Assembly (NCBI GenBank): GCA_015232555.1
Contig: JADFZJ010000002.1
Location: 62,001-126,000 of the forward strand
From: Desulfamplus sp.
GTDB taxonomy: Bacteria > Desulfobacterota > Desulfobacteria > Desulfobacterales > Desulfobacteraceae
Reading direction: 5' to 3'
Length of the DNA stretch: 64,000 nt
Shown piece after piece: positions 9,506 through 17,115 of the stretch; positions within the stretch are counted from its first letter, which is position 1; each line of letters starts with the position of its first letter. Made by a program: the position numbers and the translations under genes. Below the pieces are notes generated by a model. It had not been told where the DNA came from. It saw nothing but the letters and a program-made list of their open reading frames with translations, and did not search any database.

Positions 9506-10111
9506 TTGGCTTTTATCAATATTAAAACCAAGGAAGTGCAGGTAAAAATAGTCTATTACGGTCCAGGCAGAGGCGGAAAAACAGCAAACCTTGAATATAT
9601 CTACAATAAATACCGCAATAATATCACTACTGAAATGGTCAGCCTTAAAACCCATGATGACAGGACTCTTTTCTTTGATTTTCTTCCCTTTGATGTTGGT
9701 AAAATTAGAGGATATGATGTATCAATACAGTTATACACTGTACCTGGACAGGTAAAATACAATGCAACTCGAAAACTTGTATTAAAAGGTGTTGACGGGA
9801 TTGTCTTTGTAGCTGATGCCACTGTAGAGCGACGAAAGAGCAATATAGACTCTCTCAAGCAGCTTCAAGAGAATCTTGAGTCATACAATCTTAATATCAA
9901 TACTATTCCGCTTGTTATGCAATACAATAAATATGATTTAAAGGATGCGGGTGTTCCTCTGCTTTCACCACAGGTGATGCAGCAGGATTTAAACAGCCAA
10001 CTGAGAGTTCCTGCTTTTGCAGCAAGTGCTTTAGTCGGAGGCAATGTCATTGCCACATTAAAAAAAATTATCTCATTGACTTTGTCGTCAATTCAAGATC
10101 AACTCTTTTAA
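9506..10111 (+). CDS. MglA-type Ras-like small GTPase (TTG start)
   Basis: This 201-aa protein has P-loop GPGRGGKT, the MglA-typical RTLFFDFLPFDVG and QLYTVPGQVKYNATRKLVLKG (switch 2/G3), FVADAT, and G4 motif NKYDL. It is a canonical MglA-family polarity/motility GTPase. The TTG at 9506 is chosen because a perfect AAGGAGG ends seven bases upstream; the nearby ATG at 9501 is out of frame. The preceding roadblock gene encodes the expected partner. Confidence 0.92.
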   Translation: MAFINIKTKEVQVKIVYYGPGRGGKTANLEYIYNKYRNNITTEMVSLKTHDDRTLFFDFLPFDVGKIRGYDVSIQLYTVPGQVKYNATRKLVLKGVDGIVFVADATVERRKSNIDSLKQLQENLESYNLNINTIPLVMQYNKYDLKDAGVPLLSPQVMQQDLNSQLRVPAFAASALVGGNVIATLKKIISLTLSSIQDQLF

Positions 10112-10143
10112 GACACAATCTCTCTTTTTAAGGAGGTGCACAT

Positions 10144-12426
10144 TTGAGCACAATATCTAATAAAAACAGCAACTCTCCAGTCAGTTACCTGAAGCACCTC
10201 ACGCTTTCCATTGATAGAGGTATAACAGATGAGGTTAATCAGCAGATTATCAAAATAACAGACGAGTTAAGTCAGCAATGGCAGAACGACAAGGTTCTTT
10301 CAACATTTATTAAAATGACCCGTGCATTATCAGACTACACTGCTTCTGGAAAAAGTAATATCAATGCAGATGCAGTTGCTCTTATACGTTCTATTGTAAC
10401 ACAAATGGAAAATCTTTCCAGCCCGCCCGGAATTGATCTGCCAACGGCAAAAAAACAGGCTATTCTAACTGAAGAGATTGCAAAATATAATACGCTCAAA
10501 CAGCAGATAAAAACGCCTTCAAAAGGAGAGACTCAAGAGATATCTGATACTTCGGCTATATCATATCAGGCTGAGATGGATGGCAATGTGATTTCTGAAC
10601 TTAAAAGTATTATCCTTTCGTTAGACTGGGAGATCACAGATGAACTTATCCAGAAATTAGATAAGGAAGTGAATCGGCTGCAAACTTACTGGCAGAACAG
10701 TAAAATCCATCTCTCATTTCTTCAGATGTTTAAAAGTATTGGCAGCTATGTGATGAATAAAGGTTCAAACACTCATCCTGATGCTATTTCGCTGCTCAAT
10801 TCGCTTTACAGAAATCTTGAAAAAATTGTGCTTAGTCCAGCCATGACATCTACTGAGCAAAAAGATATCCTTTTAAACGAGATGAAGAAATTCAACGATC
10901 TCAAAAAGATCATCTCTTCTGCAAAAGTATCTAAGCCGCGTTCTAACTTGAGTGCTCCTATGTTTACATCTCCTGCGGCTGCTCCTCCTGCATCACGCTA
11001 TGCTGCTCCTTCCATGAATCCAATGGATGATCTTATCGGAACTAAAAGCAGCAATCTATCTCCTGTGGATGACCTTATCGAAGAGATTCACATGCTTCAA
11101 GATTCTGGAGACAGAACCCATTCTCTTGATGCAAACAGGATTACTCAGAGTTCTGGCGGTGCTACCTCTAACCCTGAAATCAAAGAAGTTATTCCAAACC
11201 GCCTTAAAAAACAGCCTATCGAGGAAATCCAGACAAGACTTGATGCCTTTTTTGATGAAGATGAACCACTGTCAGAACTCTCTTTTGCAGACTCTGGAGA
11301 CGAAGTTGTTCCGTACAAAGGAGATACTGGAACATCAGGTTATGCCAACATAACATCAGAGCAGGAGCCTGATTTCAATAACAAGACTGAAGAAGATACG
11401 GAAGGTATCCTATTTGAGGATGAAAGTGTTGAAGATGCAGAGACAAATGACTCAGATGATGCTGGAATCTCATTTGAAGATTATGATACTTCTGATTATA
11501 AGGTTGATTCATCAGCATCACAACAATCTGCAACCATAGAATCTAATGAGAAGATTAGCAATGCATCTTCTGACGCTACTGACGGTATTGTACCTTATGA
11601 TTTGGATAGTGAATTTTTTGAAGAAGATATAGAGCCTGTAGATCCTGAGCCTTCCATTGGTAGTCAGAAAGAACAGGCAGCCAATATGCAAAAATCAGTG
11701 GAAGAGCAGAGAGTATTATCGGCTGAATTACGGGTAGCAAGAGATATACAGATAGAATCTAATACAAAATCTATGGATAATAGTCCTGAATCTGCCAATG
11801 ATACCTCAGCAACAAACCAAAAGGAGATGGAACTGCTTGAAGAGCTTAAATCTGCTCTTGGTAAATCAATGTTTCATGGTGGTATCACGGAGATAAAAGA
11901 GATCAATGATAAAATAGCATCATTGGAACAGTTATGGAATGAAGAACCAGAAAAACAGATTCTTTTAAAAATATTAAAATCCCTTGCAGGCTATTTTGAT
12001 CTGCTTGCACCAGCACCAGAAGCTCAGACACTTGAACTTATGCTCTATATTGTTGAGTCAATGGAAGATAGTGAACTCAAATCAAGGGATGCTTTAACAG
12101 GTGTTACGAGTGGTGAAAAAATTGGAAATATTGATATTATTAATGTGTTTTCTAAATACATTGATTTTCAAAATATAGTAGCTATGAAACGTCCATCTGC
12201 AGAGGAACAGATGGCTGTTGCTGATGAGAGAACATTGAAAGCAGAAAGAGAAGATTATTCTAAGTCAGAGGCATATTCTGAAAATACATTAAGTAAAGGA
12301 GAAACTCTGGCTGAGAAGGAGATATTGTATGACGAGCCTCATCAAGAAGATGCTTTGGACATTGAAAAGAAGATTACAGAGACAAAGAGCATCTGGTCAA
12401 AAATTAAAAATTGGTTAGGATTTTGA
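10144..12426 (+). CDS. 760-aa acidic protein with three copies of a helical domain
   Basis: I recognise no named family. The start is TTG with AAGGAGGTG five bases upstream. Three related units of about 110 residues are visible at roughly 14-122, 149-260 and 563-680. Each has an ELK-x-hydrophobic opening, an ITD/ITE turn, a W in the middle, and a hydrophobic-G/D-Y stretch (ALSDY, SIGSY, SLAGY). Between units 2 and 3 lies about 300 residues of Asp/Glu/Ser-rich, probably disordered sequence with a short Ala/Pro stretch. There is no signal peptide or membrane helix. Position 32 bases after the MglA gene suggests an effector or scaffold for that GTPase, which is inference. Confidence 0.75.
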   Translation: MSTISNKNSNSPVSYLKHLTLSIDRGITDEVNQQIIKITDELSQQWQNDKVLSTFIKMTRALSDYTASGKSNINADAVALIRSIVTQMENLSSPPGIDLPTAKKQAILTEEIAKYNTLKQQIKTPSKGETQEISDTSAISYQAEMDGNVISELKSIILSLDWEITDELIQKLDKEVNRLQTYWQNSKIHLSFLQMFKSIGSYVMNKGSNTHPDAISLLNSLYRNLEKIVLSPAMTSTEQKDILLNEMKKFNDLKKIISSAKVSKPRSNLSAPMFTSPAAAPPASRYAAPSMNPMDDLIGTKSSNLSPVDDLIEEIHMLQDSGDRTHSLDANRITQSSGGATSNPEIKEVIPNRLKKQPIEEIQTRLDAFFDEDEPLSELSFADSGDEVVPYKGDTGTSGYANITSEQEPDFNNKTEEDTEGILFEDESVEDAETNDSDDAGISFEDYDTSDYKVDSSASQQSATIESNEKISNASSDATDGIVPYDLDSEFFEEDIEPVDPEPSIGSQKEQAANMQKSVEEQRVLSAELRVARDIQIESNTKSMDNSPESANDTSATNQKEMELLEELKSALGKSMFHGGITEIKEINDKIASLEQLWNEEPEKQILLKILKSLAGYFDLLAPAPEAQTLELMLYIVESMEDSELKSRDALTGVTSGEKIGNIDIINVFSKYIDFQNIVAMKRPSAEEQMAVADERTLKAEREDYSKSEAYSENTLSKGETLAEKEILYDEPHQEDALDIEKKITETKSIWSKIKNWLGF

Positions 12427-12443
12427 TTTTGGATAGCAGCAAT

Positions 12444-12496
12444 AACATAAGTAGCTTAGCTTAAATTATTGTTAGATTGGAATCCCTGCATAATAC
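12444..12496 (+). repeat. Dispersed intergenic hairpin repeat, copy A
   Basis: AACATAAGTAGCTTAGCTTAAA is followed by ATTATTGTTAGATTGGAATCC. This matches the family also seen at 27452, 37612, 37646 and 57987. The GTAGC-TTA-GCT core can form a small stem. The element lies between the 760-aa gene and the zinc-ribbon gene. Confidence 0.7.
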
Positions 12497-12524
12497 AATA
12501 TTAGGCTATAAGGAGGGCAGAATA

Positions 12525-12731
12525 TTGATTTTCTTTTGCGAAGATTGTGGAACAAGAAATAGTTTAACAGATGAGAATATTAAACATGGTATTGTTACAT
12601 TTAGATGTAACGTATGTGATTATTTAAATTCATATCCACTGCCGGGAAATATACGCCAATATGCTGTAGATACGCCCCCTAAAAAAAACAAAAACTTAAA
12701 TAAAAGTGCAAAAAAACAAGCATTGGATTAA
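12525..12731 (+). CDS. Small zinc-ribbon protein
   Basis: This 68-aa protein is read from the TTG at 12525, chosen because AAGGAGG lies eight bases upstream. A longer in-frame TTG at 12477 falls inside an intergenic repeat. CEDCG near the N-terminus and CNVCD about 22 residues later form a two-knuckle CxxC/CxxC ribbon, and the tail is Lys-rich. This looks like the MJ0042-type mini zinc ribbon often seen in Desulfobacterota regulatory or envelope proteins, but here it stands alone. It is part of the rightward block with the GTPase and the small membrane protein. Confidence 0.7.
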   Translation: MIFFCEDCGTRNSLTDENIKHGIVTFRCNVCDYLNSYPLPGNIRQYAVDTPPKKNKNLNKSAKKQALD

Positions 12732-12767
12732 AATTTCTGAATAAACAAAATAAAACTGGAGGTATTA

Positions 12768-13043
12768 ATGTCAGCTCAGACAGTTATTCTAATTTTTACT
12801 TTGGTCATTTATATAATTATTATTTTTGTATTTAATAAAGCACGCAAAAAATATGCGGGGGGAAAAGTTGGTGAGGTTGTCAATCTGATTATAGTAACAG
12901 TTGCACTTCTATTTATAGCAGACTATGCGGGAATGCTGTCATCTTATGTTGACGGAGAAATTATTGATATAATCAAAGCTCTTTTTAGAACTGCAGGACT
13001 CTCTTTTCTTGCCTACGGCGGGGTGAGGGTTGCGGGAGCATAA
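12768..13043 (+). CDS. Small integral membrane protein
   Basis: This 91-aa protein has GGAGGT just upstream of its ATG. A first helix (about 6-24, VILIFTLVIYIIIIFVF) is followed by a basic loop, a second helix at about 39-58 and a weaker C-terminal hydrophobic segment at about 70-90. No family is recognised. It closes the rightward run that began with the MoxR gene and could be the membrane anchor of that system, which is inference. Confidence 0.65.
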   Translation: MSAQTVILIFTLVIYIIIIFVFNKARKKYAGGKVGEVVNLIIVTVALLFIADYAGMLSSYVDGEIIDIIKALFRTAGLSFLAYGGVRVAGA

Positions 13044-13199
13044 GGAAAAACGGGCACCCGTAGGCATACAAAAGATTGATTGGTAATTTTAGGATGCTTC
13101 CGTGTTACTTCTTAATATTTTGTGTAATCTTTAAGCCTTAATCAGGGTGCTCTTTATTTGCCATTTGAATATTCTATTTTCTATTGAAAATCTTTAGCT

Positions 13200-14444
13200 T
13201 TAACTAAACAACGAAAAGAATCCCTTTCCTTTGGTACGCTTCTGTGCACTGCCACCCTGCTGAGATGTCATACCGCTTATGATATCTGTAACATCGTTCA
13301 CAATTCTGTTCTTCTCCAATGATTCAGCGTGATATTTTTTTACATACCCAATTATATTTTCAATCTCCTGTAATATAGTCTGCATAGGATTCATCCCAAG
13401 AATAGCTGCGATTTTTTTAAGTACAAGGGTTGTATAGGAATTAAAACCATTAATCAGAATCTCTTTACCGCTCTCTTCTTCCTTCTCAATTGATGCTATC
13501 TGTGCGATAATGGACTGAATGTTTGAGCTTGAATGATTTGACGGATGATAATTTTCAAAAATCTGTCTGTAATCATCGGCAAGAGTGTCCTTTACCTCAT
13601 TAAAGACTGATGCTGCCCTGTCTCCTAATTCCTGTTCTATATTTTTTAACACAGATTGAAGAATATCGTTATACACAGTTATAACAGCAGAATACTCCTC
13701 TTTCCCTGCACCGCTGTCGCTTAACTGTATCTCCTCTTTCTGTTCAATAAGTCCATAGGAGTTGAGAGAAAATATAATCTTATAAACAGCAAACTCATCA
13801 TAACCGCTCTGTGAAACTATCTGGCGTATAGTACGGTTTCCGTCAATCAAAGAGAGAATCCGCCATTCATTTGCATTTAATCTTATCTCATCTTCCTTAT
13901 TCTGAACATGCCCTGTAATCTTGAACACAAGGTTTTCACTTGTGATAACAGTATTAAGTACAGATAGCTCATCAATCCGCCTTGATGCTTCAAGAATCAG
14001 CTTCATAGGGTTAAGCTGAGTTATAACCATGCCCTCTAAATTGAGCTTAATATCTTTATATTCAAACTTCCCTTTTTTCCAGAGCAGAAGGCTGTAGAGA
14101 ATTTCCTCTACCTGTTTGGTATTGTATTTTTTTAGCGTGCTCATGGTTACATATCCCTTGTCAACAAGTATTTTACCAAGAGATAGTTTCTGTTCACGTC
14201 CAAGGGCAAGACATTTTTGCAACTGTTCAGCGGAAATAATACCATCCCGCCTCAGTATATAACCAAGACGAGACTCTTTCTGAGAACCTGAAGCATATAC
14301 AATGGTTCCCTCTTCAAAAAAGACTTTACACTCATTATCTCCACTTGTCACTCTGAGCAGACCAGTTTTCTGGTCGTTGCACAAAAGCTGAAGAATACTT
14401 GTCAGAAACAAGCCCTCAAAATCACCTTGAAGATTCATAGTCAA
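13200..14444 (-). CDS. DUF4388 (PATAN-type) domain protein
   Basis: This 414-aa protein opens with LQGDFEGLFLTSILQLLCNDQKTGLLRV and CKVFFEEGTIVYASG, the signature of DUF4388. Next comes a segment resembling the N-terminal domain of type II/IV secretion ATPases (RLGYILRRDGIISAEQL, GYVTMSTL), a second FEY-type region, a winged-helix-like stretch (about 205-245, NEWRILSLIDGNRTIRQIV) and a C-terminal helical domain. DUF4388 proteins are common in deltaproteobacteria next to signalling and polarity genes. It is on the opposite strand to the MglA block but sits between it and the VWA gene. Confidence 0.8.
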   Translation of the reverse strand: MTMNLQGDFEGLFLTSILQLLCNDQKTGLLRVTSGDNECKVFFEEGTIVYASGSQKESRLGYILRRDGIISAEQLQKCLALGREQKLSLGKILVDKGYVTMSTLKKYNTKQVEEILYSLLLWKKGKFEYKDIKLNLEGMVITQLNPMKLILEASRRIDELSVLNTVITSENLVFKITGHVQNKEDEIRLNANEWRILSLIDGNRTIRQIVSQSGYDEFAVYKIIFSLNSYGLIEQKEEIQLSDSGAGKEEYSAVITVYNDILQSVLKNIEQELGDRAASVFNEVKDTLADDYRQIFENYHPSNHSSSNIQSIIAQIASIEKEEESGKEILINGFNSYTTLVLKKIAAILGMNPMQTILQEIENIIGYVKKYHAESLEKNRIVNDVTDIISGMTSQQGGSAQKRTKGKGFFSLFS

Positions 14445-14645
14445 ACTCTCTTGCTTAAGGTTGTTTTTATTATGTTGCTCAAAAATGAGATATTATAATA
14501 ATATGGCATCAGAAACAATATTTATAACATAGCATAACAATCAATATTTATCACATACTATAACAATATTGATATCACTGACAACTGGAAAAATAATTAT
14601 GGATTTACTATTATCTGCAAAAAAACAGGAGAAATCGTCATTAAA

Positions 14646-16082
14646 ATGCTTGATATCATGGTTGAATTTACAAACTGCTGTCGATCTTATGGACTTAGAG
14701 TATCAACAAGTGAAGTGTTAGATTGTATACGGCATATCAGCCTTATTAATCTGCTTGATGAACAAGAATTTCACACTGTTCTACAGAGTAATTATGCAAA
14801 AACAAAGCGAGAGCAGAACCGTTTCAACTCGTTGTACAATCTTTTTTTTCATGGTAGAAAATCTGTAAAATTGGAGAATAGTTTCACACATCTTGCAGGC
14901 ACATTCAATAAAATTATGGATATCATGGAAAAAAATCATGATAATGAACCAACAAAAAAAGCTCTTACTGAATTTATGAGAGGAAGACCGGCACAATTTT
15001 TGGCTCAGATTCACAGGCTTAATATAATGAGCGTAAGAGAGCAGAAATTTTTTAAATCAAACATGGATCAGCTATCTGCAAAACTCAGCGTGATGCTTGC
15101 CATCAATCAGATGAGACAGAAAATTATGGAGCTAAACGGTACTAATTTTGATAATTTAAATCAAGAGAGCATAAAAATTGTAAATAGCCATTTTGATAAA
15201 ATTTTAGATAAAGCCTACACTCTTCTTACAGACGAACCAAGAGAAAATAACAGCTCTATTGTAGAACGAAAATATGGAATACAATCTGATATTGAGCTTA
15301 ATCAGAGACCTTTCTCCTCATTAAGTGTTAAAGAAGTTGCACAGGTAATAGAAGTTATAGAGATGTTTGCTAAAAAACTTAAAGATCAGGCAAGCAGACG
15401 TTTCCGTATTAAAAAACGAGGTGTCATAGATATAAAGAAAACTCTTCGCAATTCAGGTAAATATCAGGGGGTACCCTTAGACATAAAATTCAAAGACAAA
15501 CCTATTAACAAAAGCTCACTTATCGTTCTTTGTGATGTGTCTGGCTCTGTATGGTCATCTGCAAGATTTATGCTCAATGTTCTGTATGCTCTCCAAGAGT
15601 GTTTTGAACGTATCAGAAGTTTTATTTTCGTTGCAGAGATTGTGGAAGTAACTGAATATTTTAAGAGATTAGATAATAATGCCGTCAGCACCGATAGCAG
15701 AGCCTGTTTTATCAGCGGAGTTGATGCTGTAAACTCTGCAATTGAGACTATATTAAACAGCAGTATTATAAACAAAAATGAACATACTGATTACGGTGCT
15801 GTATTGAACTCTTTTAAAAAAAGGTATCTAAACATTTTAAACCATAAAACCACTGTGATTATAATGGGAGACGGGCGTTCAAATTATCTAAACCCTCAGG
15901 CTCATATTCTCGGTGAAATAAGAGAAAAATGTAAACGGGTTATCTGGCTCAATCCAGAATCTCACAACACATGGGACAGCGGTGACAGTGAAATTTTTGC
16001 ATATAAACAGCACTGCCATGAAATTCGTACATGTATAAACTTAAACCACCTGACTCAATTTGTAAATGAGCTTGTACTTTAA
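14646..16082 (+). CDS. CoxE-like VWA-domain protein
   Basis: This 478-aa protein has an N-terminal half with the CoxE pattern (FTNCCRSYGLRVSTSEVLDC) and a C-terminal VWA domain. The MIDAS motif DVSGSVW lies near residue 296, and the later acidic position is in VIIMGDGRSNY. VWA proteins of this group work with MoxR ATPases in chaperone-like assembly or activation. The matching ATPase is at 7992. The start is not firm: AGGAG lies 14 bases upstream of the chosen ATG, and an in-frame ATG occurs at 14658. Confidence 0.85.
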   Translation: MLDIMVEFTNCCRSYGLRVSTSEVLDCIRHISLINLLDEQEFHTVLQSNYAKTKREQNRFNSLYNLFFHGRKSVKLENSFTHLAGTFNKIMDIMEKNHDNEPTKKALTEFMRGRPAQFLAQIHRLNIMSVREQKFFKSNMDQLSAKLSVMLAINQMRQKIMELNGTNFDNLNQESIKIVNSHFDKILDKAYTLLTDEPRENNSSIVERKYGIQSDIELNQRPFSSLSVKEVAQVIEVIEMFAKKLKDQASRRFRIKKRGVIDIKKTLRNSGKYQGVPLDIKFKDKPINKSSLIVLCDVSGSVWSSARFMLNVLYALQECFERIRSFIFVAEIVEVTEYFKRLDNNAVSTDSRACFISGVDAVNSAIETILNSSIINKNEHTDYGAVLNSFKKRYLNILNHKTTVIIMGDGRSNYLNPQAHILGEIREKCKRVIWLNPESHNTWDSGDSEIFAYKQHCHEIRTCINLNHLTQFVNELVL

Positions 16083-16186
16083 AAAAGACAAAAAGAGAAA
16101 AAATCCTTAGCTCCAAAAATGCCTTATTTACATGGAACATGGAGGTGTTTGAAAACAATTTGAACGAATGGGTATGAATTATGGAT

Positions 16187-17044
16187 TTATCTAATTGAGC
16201 ATCGCTCTACGTAAGGTTCAACTATCAGCTTAAATTCATCAAGTTCATCATCACTAAAAAAGGGATTTGGATATGGGTTGTTTTTTTGGAAAAATAGGGG
16301 GTTGAGCATATTTGAATTTTTTGAGCAGTGCTGAATCACATAGTGTGATGCTCCCTTTATCATCTTACCGATTTCAGTCATAATTTCTTGTGAGATAAAT
16401 GGTTTGATGCAGGTAGTTCTAAATTCATAGTCAGGTGCATGTTTCATTATCAGTTTGATACTTTTAAGGATTAAAGAGAAATCAAATTTTATATATTTAA
16501 TCTTTTCTGAGCTACATTTTGATTTTTCACTACCCGCATTGATTGGCAGACAGTATTCTCCATCTTTAACAAAATATTGATATCCAGTACAATTACTCTT
16601 TATATCCATTGCAATAAAATCGACAAGCTCTCTTTTAATAAGATTTTCAATCACATCTGGTCTACTACCATTAGTATCTAATTTAACCTTGAGTCCCATA
16701 TTTTTAAGCCTGAAACAGAATGGTTCAAGACCCGTCTGGAATGTAGGCTCTCCGCCTGTAATGGCAACTCCATCAATTAGACCTTTTCGTTTTTTTAAAA
16801 AAGCAAAAATTTCGTTCACATTGATAAGTTGATTGGTTTCAAAGTATTTATTCACTTGAGTATTTATATTTTTTTGAAGATTTGTTTGATGTGAATCTGT
16901 TTGAAAGGGATAAAAAGGGATAAGAGCGGGGTTGTGGCAGTAAGGACAACTGAAATTACACCCCTGTGTAAAGACAAGTGAAGCCACAACCCCTGGAAAA
17001 TCAATCAATGTGTTCTTCTGGAAACCACCGATATTAAAATGCAC
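16187..17044 (-). CDS. nrdG: Anaerobic ribonucleoside-triphosphate reductase activating protein
   Basis: This 285-aa radical SAM enzyme has the CxxxCxxC cluster motif in GCNFSCPYCHNPAL and the GGEPTFQ SAM-binding motif. The N-terminus GGFQKNTLIDFPG matches the NrdG2/PflA-like activase group. It generates the glycyl radical in NrdD. The start is GTG with AAGAGG upstream. It is longer than classic NrdG because of an insertion of about 40 residues after the cluster motif (16800-16920) and another near 16490-16560. It lies 71 bases downstream of nrdD in the same direction. Confidence 0.9.
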   Translation of the reverse strand: MHFNIGGFQKNTLIDFPGVVASLVFTQGCNFSCPYCHNPALIPFYPFQTDSHQTNLQKNINTQVNKYFETNQLINVNEIFAFLKKRKGLIDGVAITGGEPTFQTGLEPFCFRLKNMGLKVKLDTNGSRPDVIENLIKRELVDFIAMDIKSNCTGYQYFVKDGEYCLPINAGSEKSKCSSEKIKYIKFDFSLILKSIKLIMKHAPDYEFRTTCIKPFISQEIMTEIGKMIKGASHYVIQHCSKNSNMLNPLFFQKNNPYPNPFFSDDELDEFKLIVEPYVERCSIR

Positions 17045-17115
17045 TATTGCCTCTTTCTATCAAAATCTATTTATCTGCGACCCGTTTGAATTAAACTATC
17101 ACAAAAAGAGGTCAT

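Noticed and set aside
12477-12524. Longer start for the zinc-ribbon gene
   Set aside because: These codons lie in dispersed repeat copy A and an ideal AAGGAGG sits just before the TTG at 12525.
13050-13061. ACGGGCACCCGT palindrome after the small membrane protein gene as a terminator
   Set aside because: The stem is only five bases and has no T-run on either strand.
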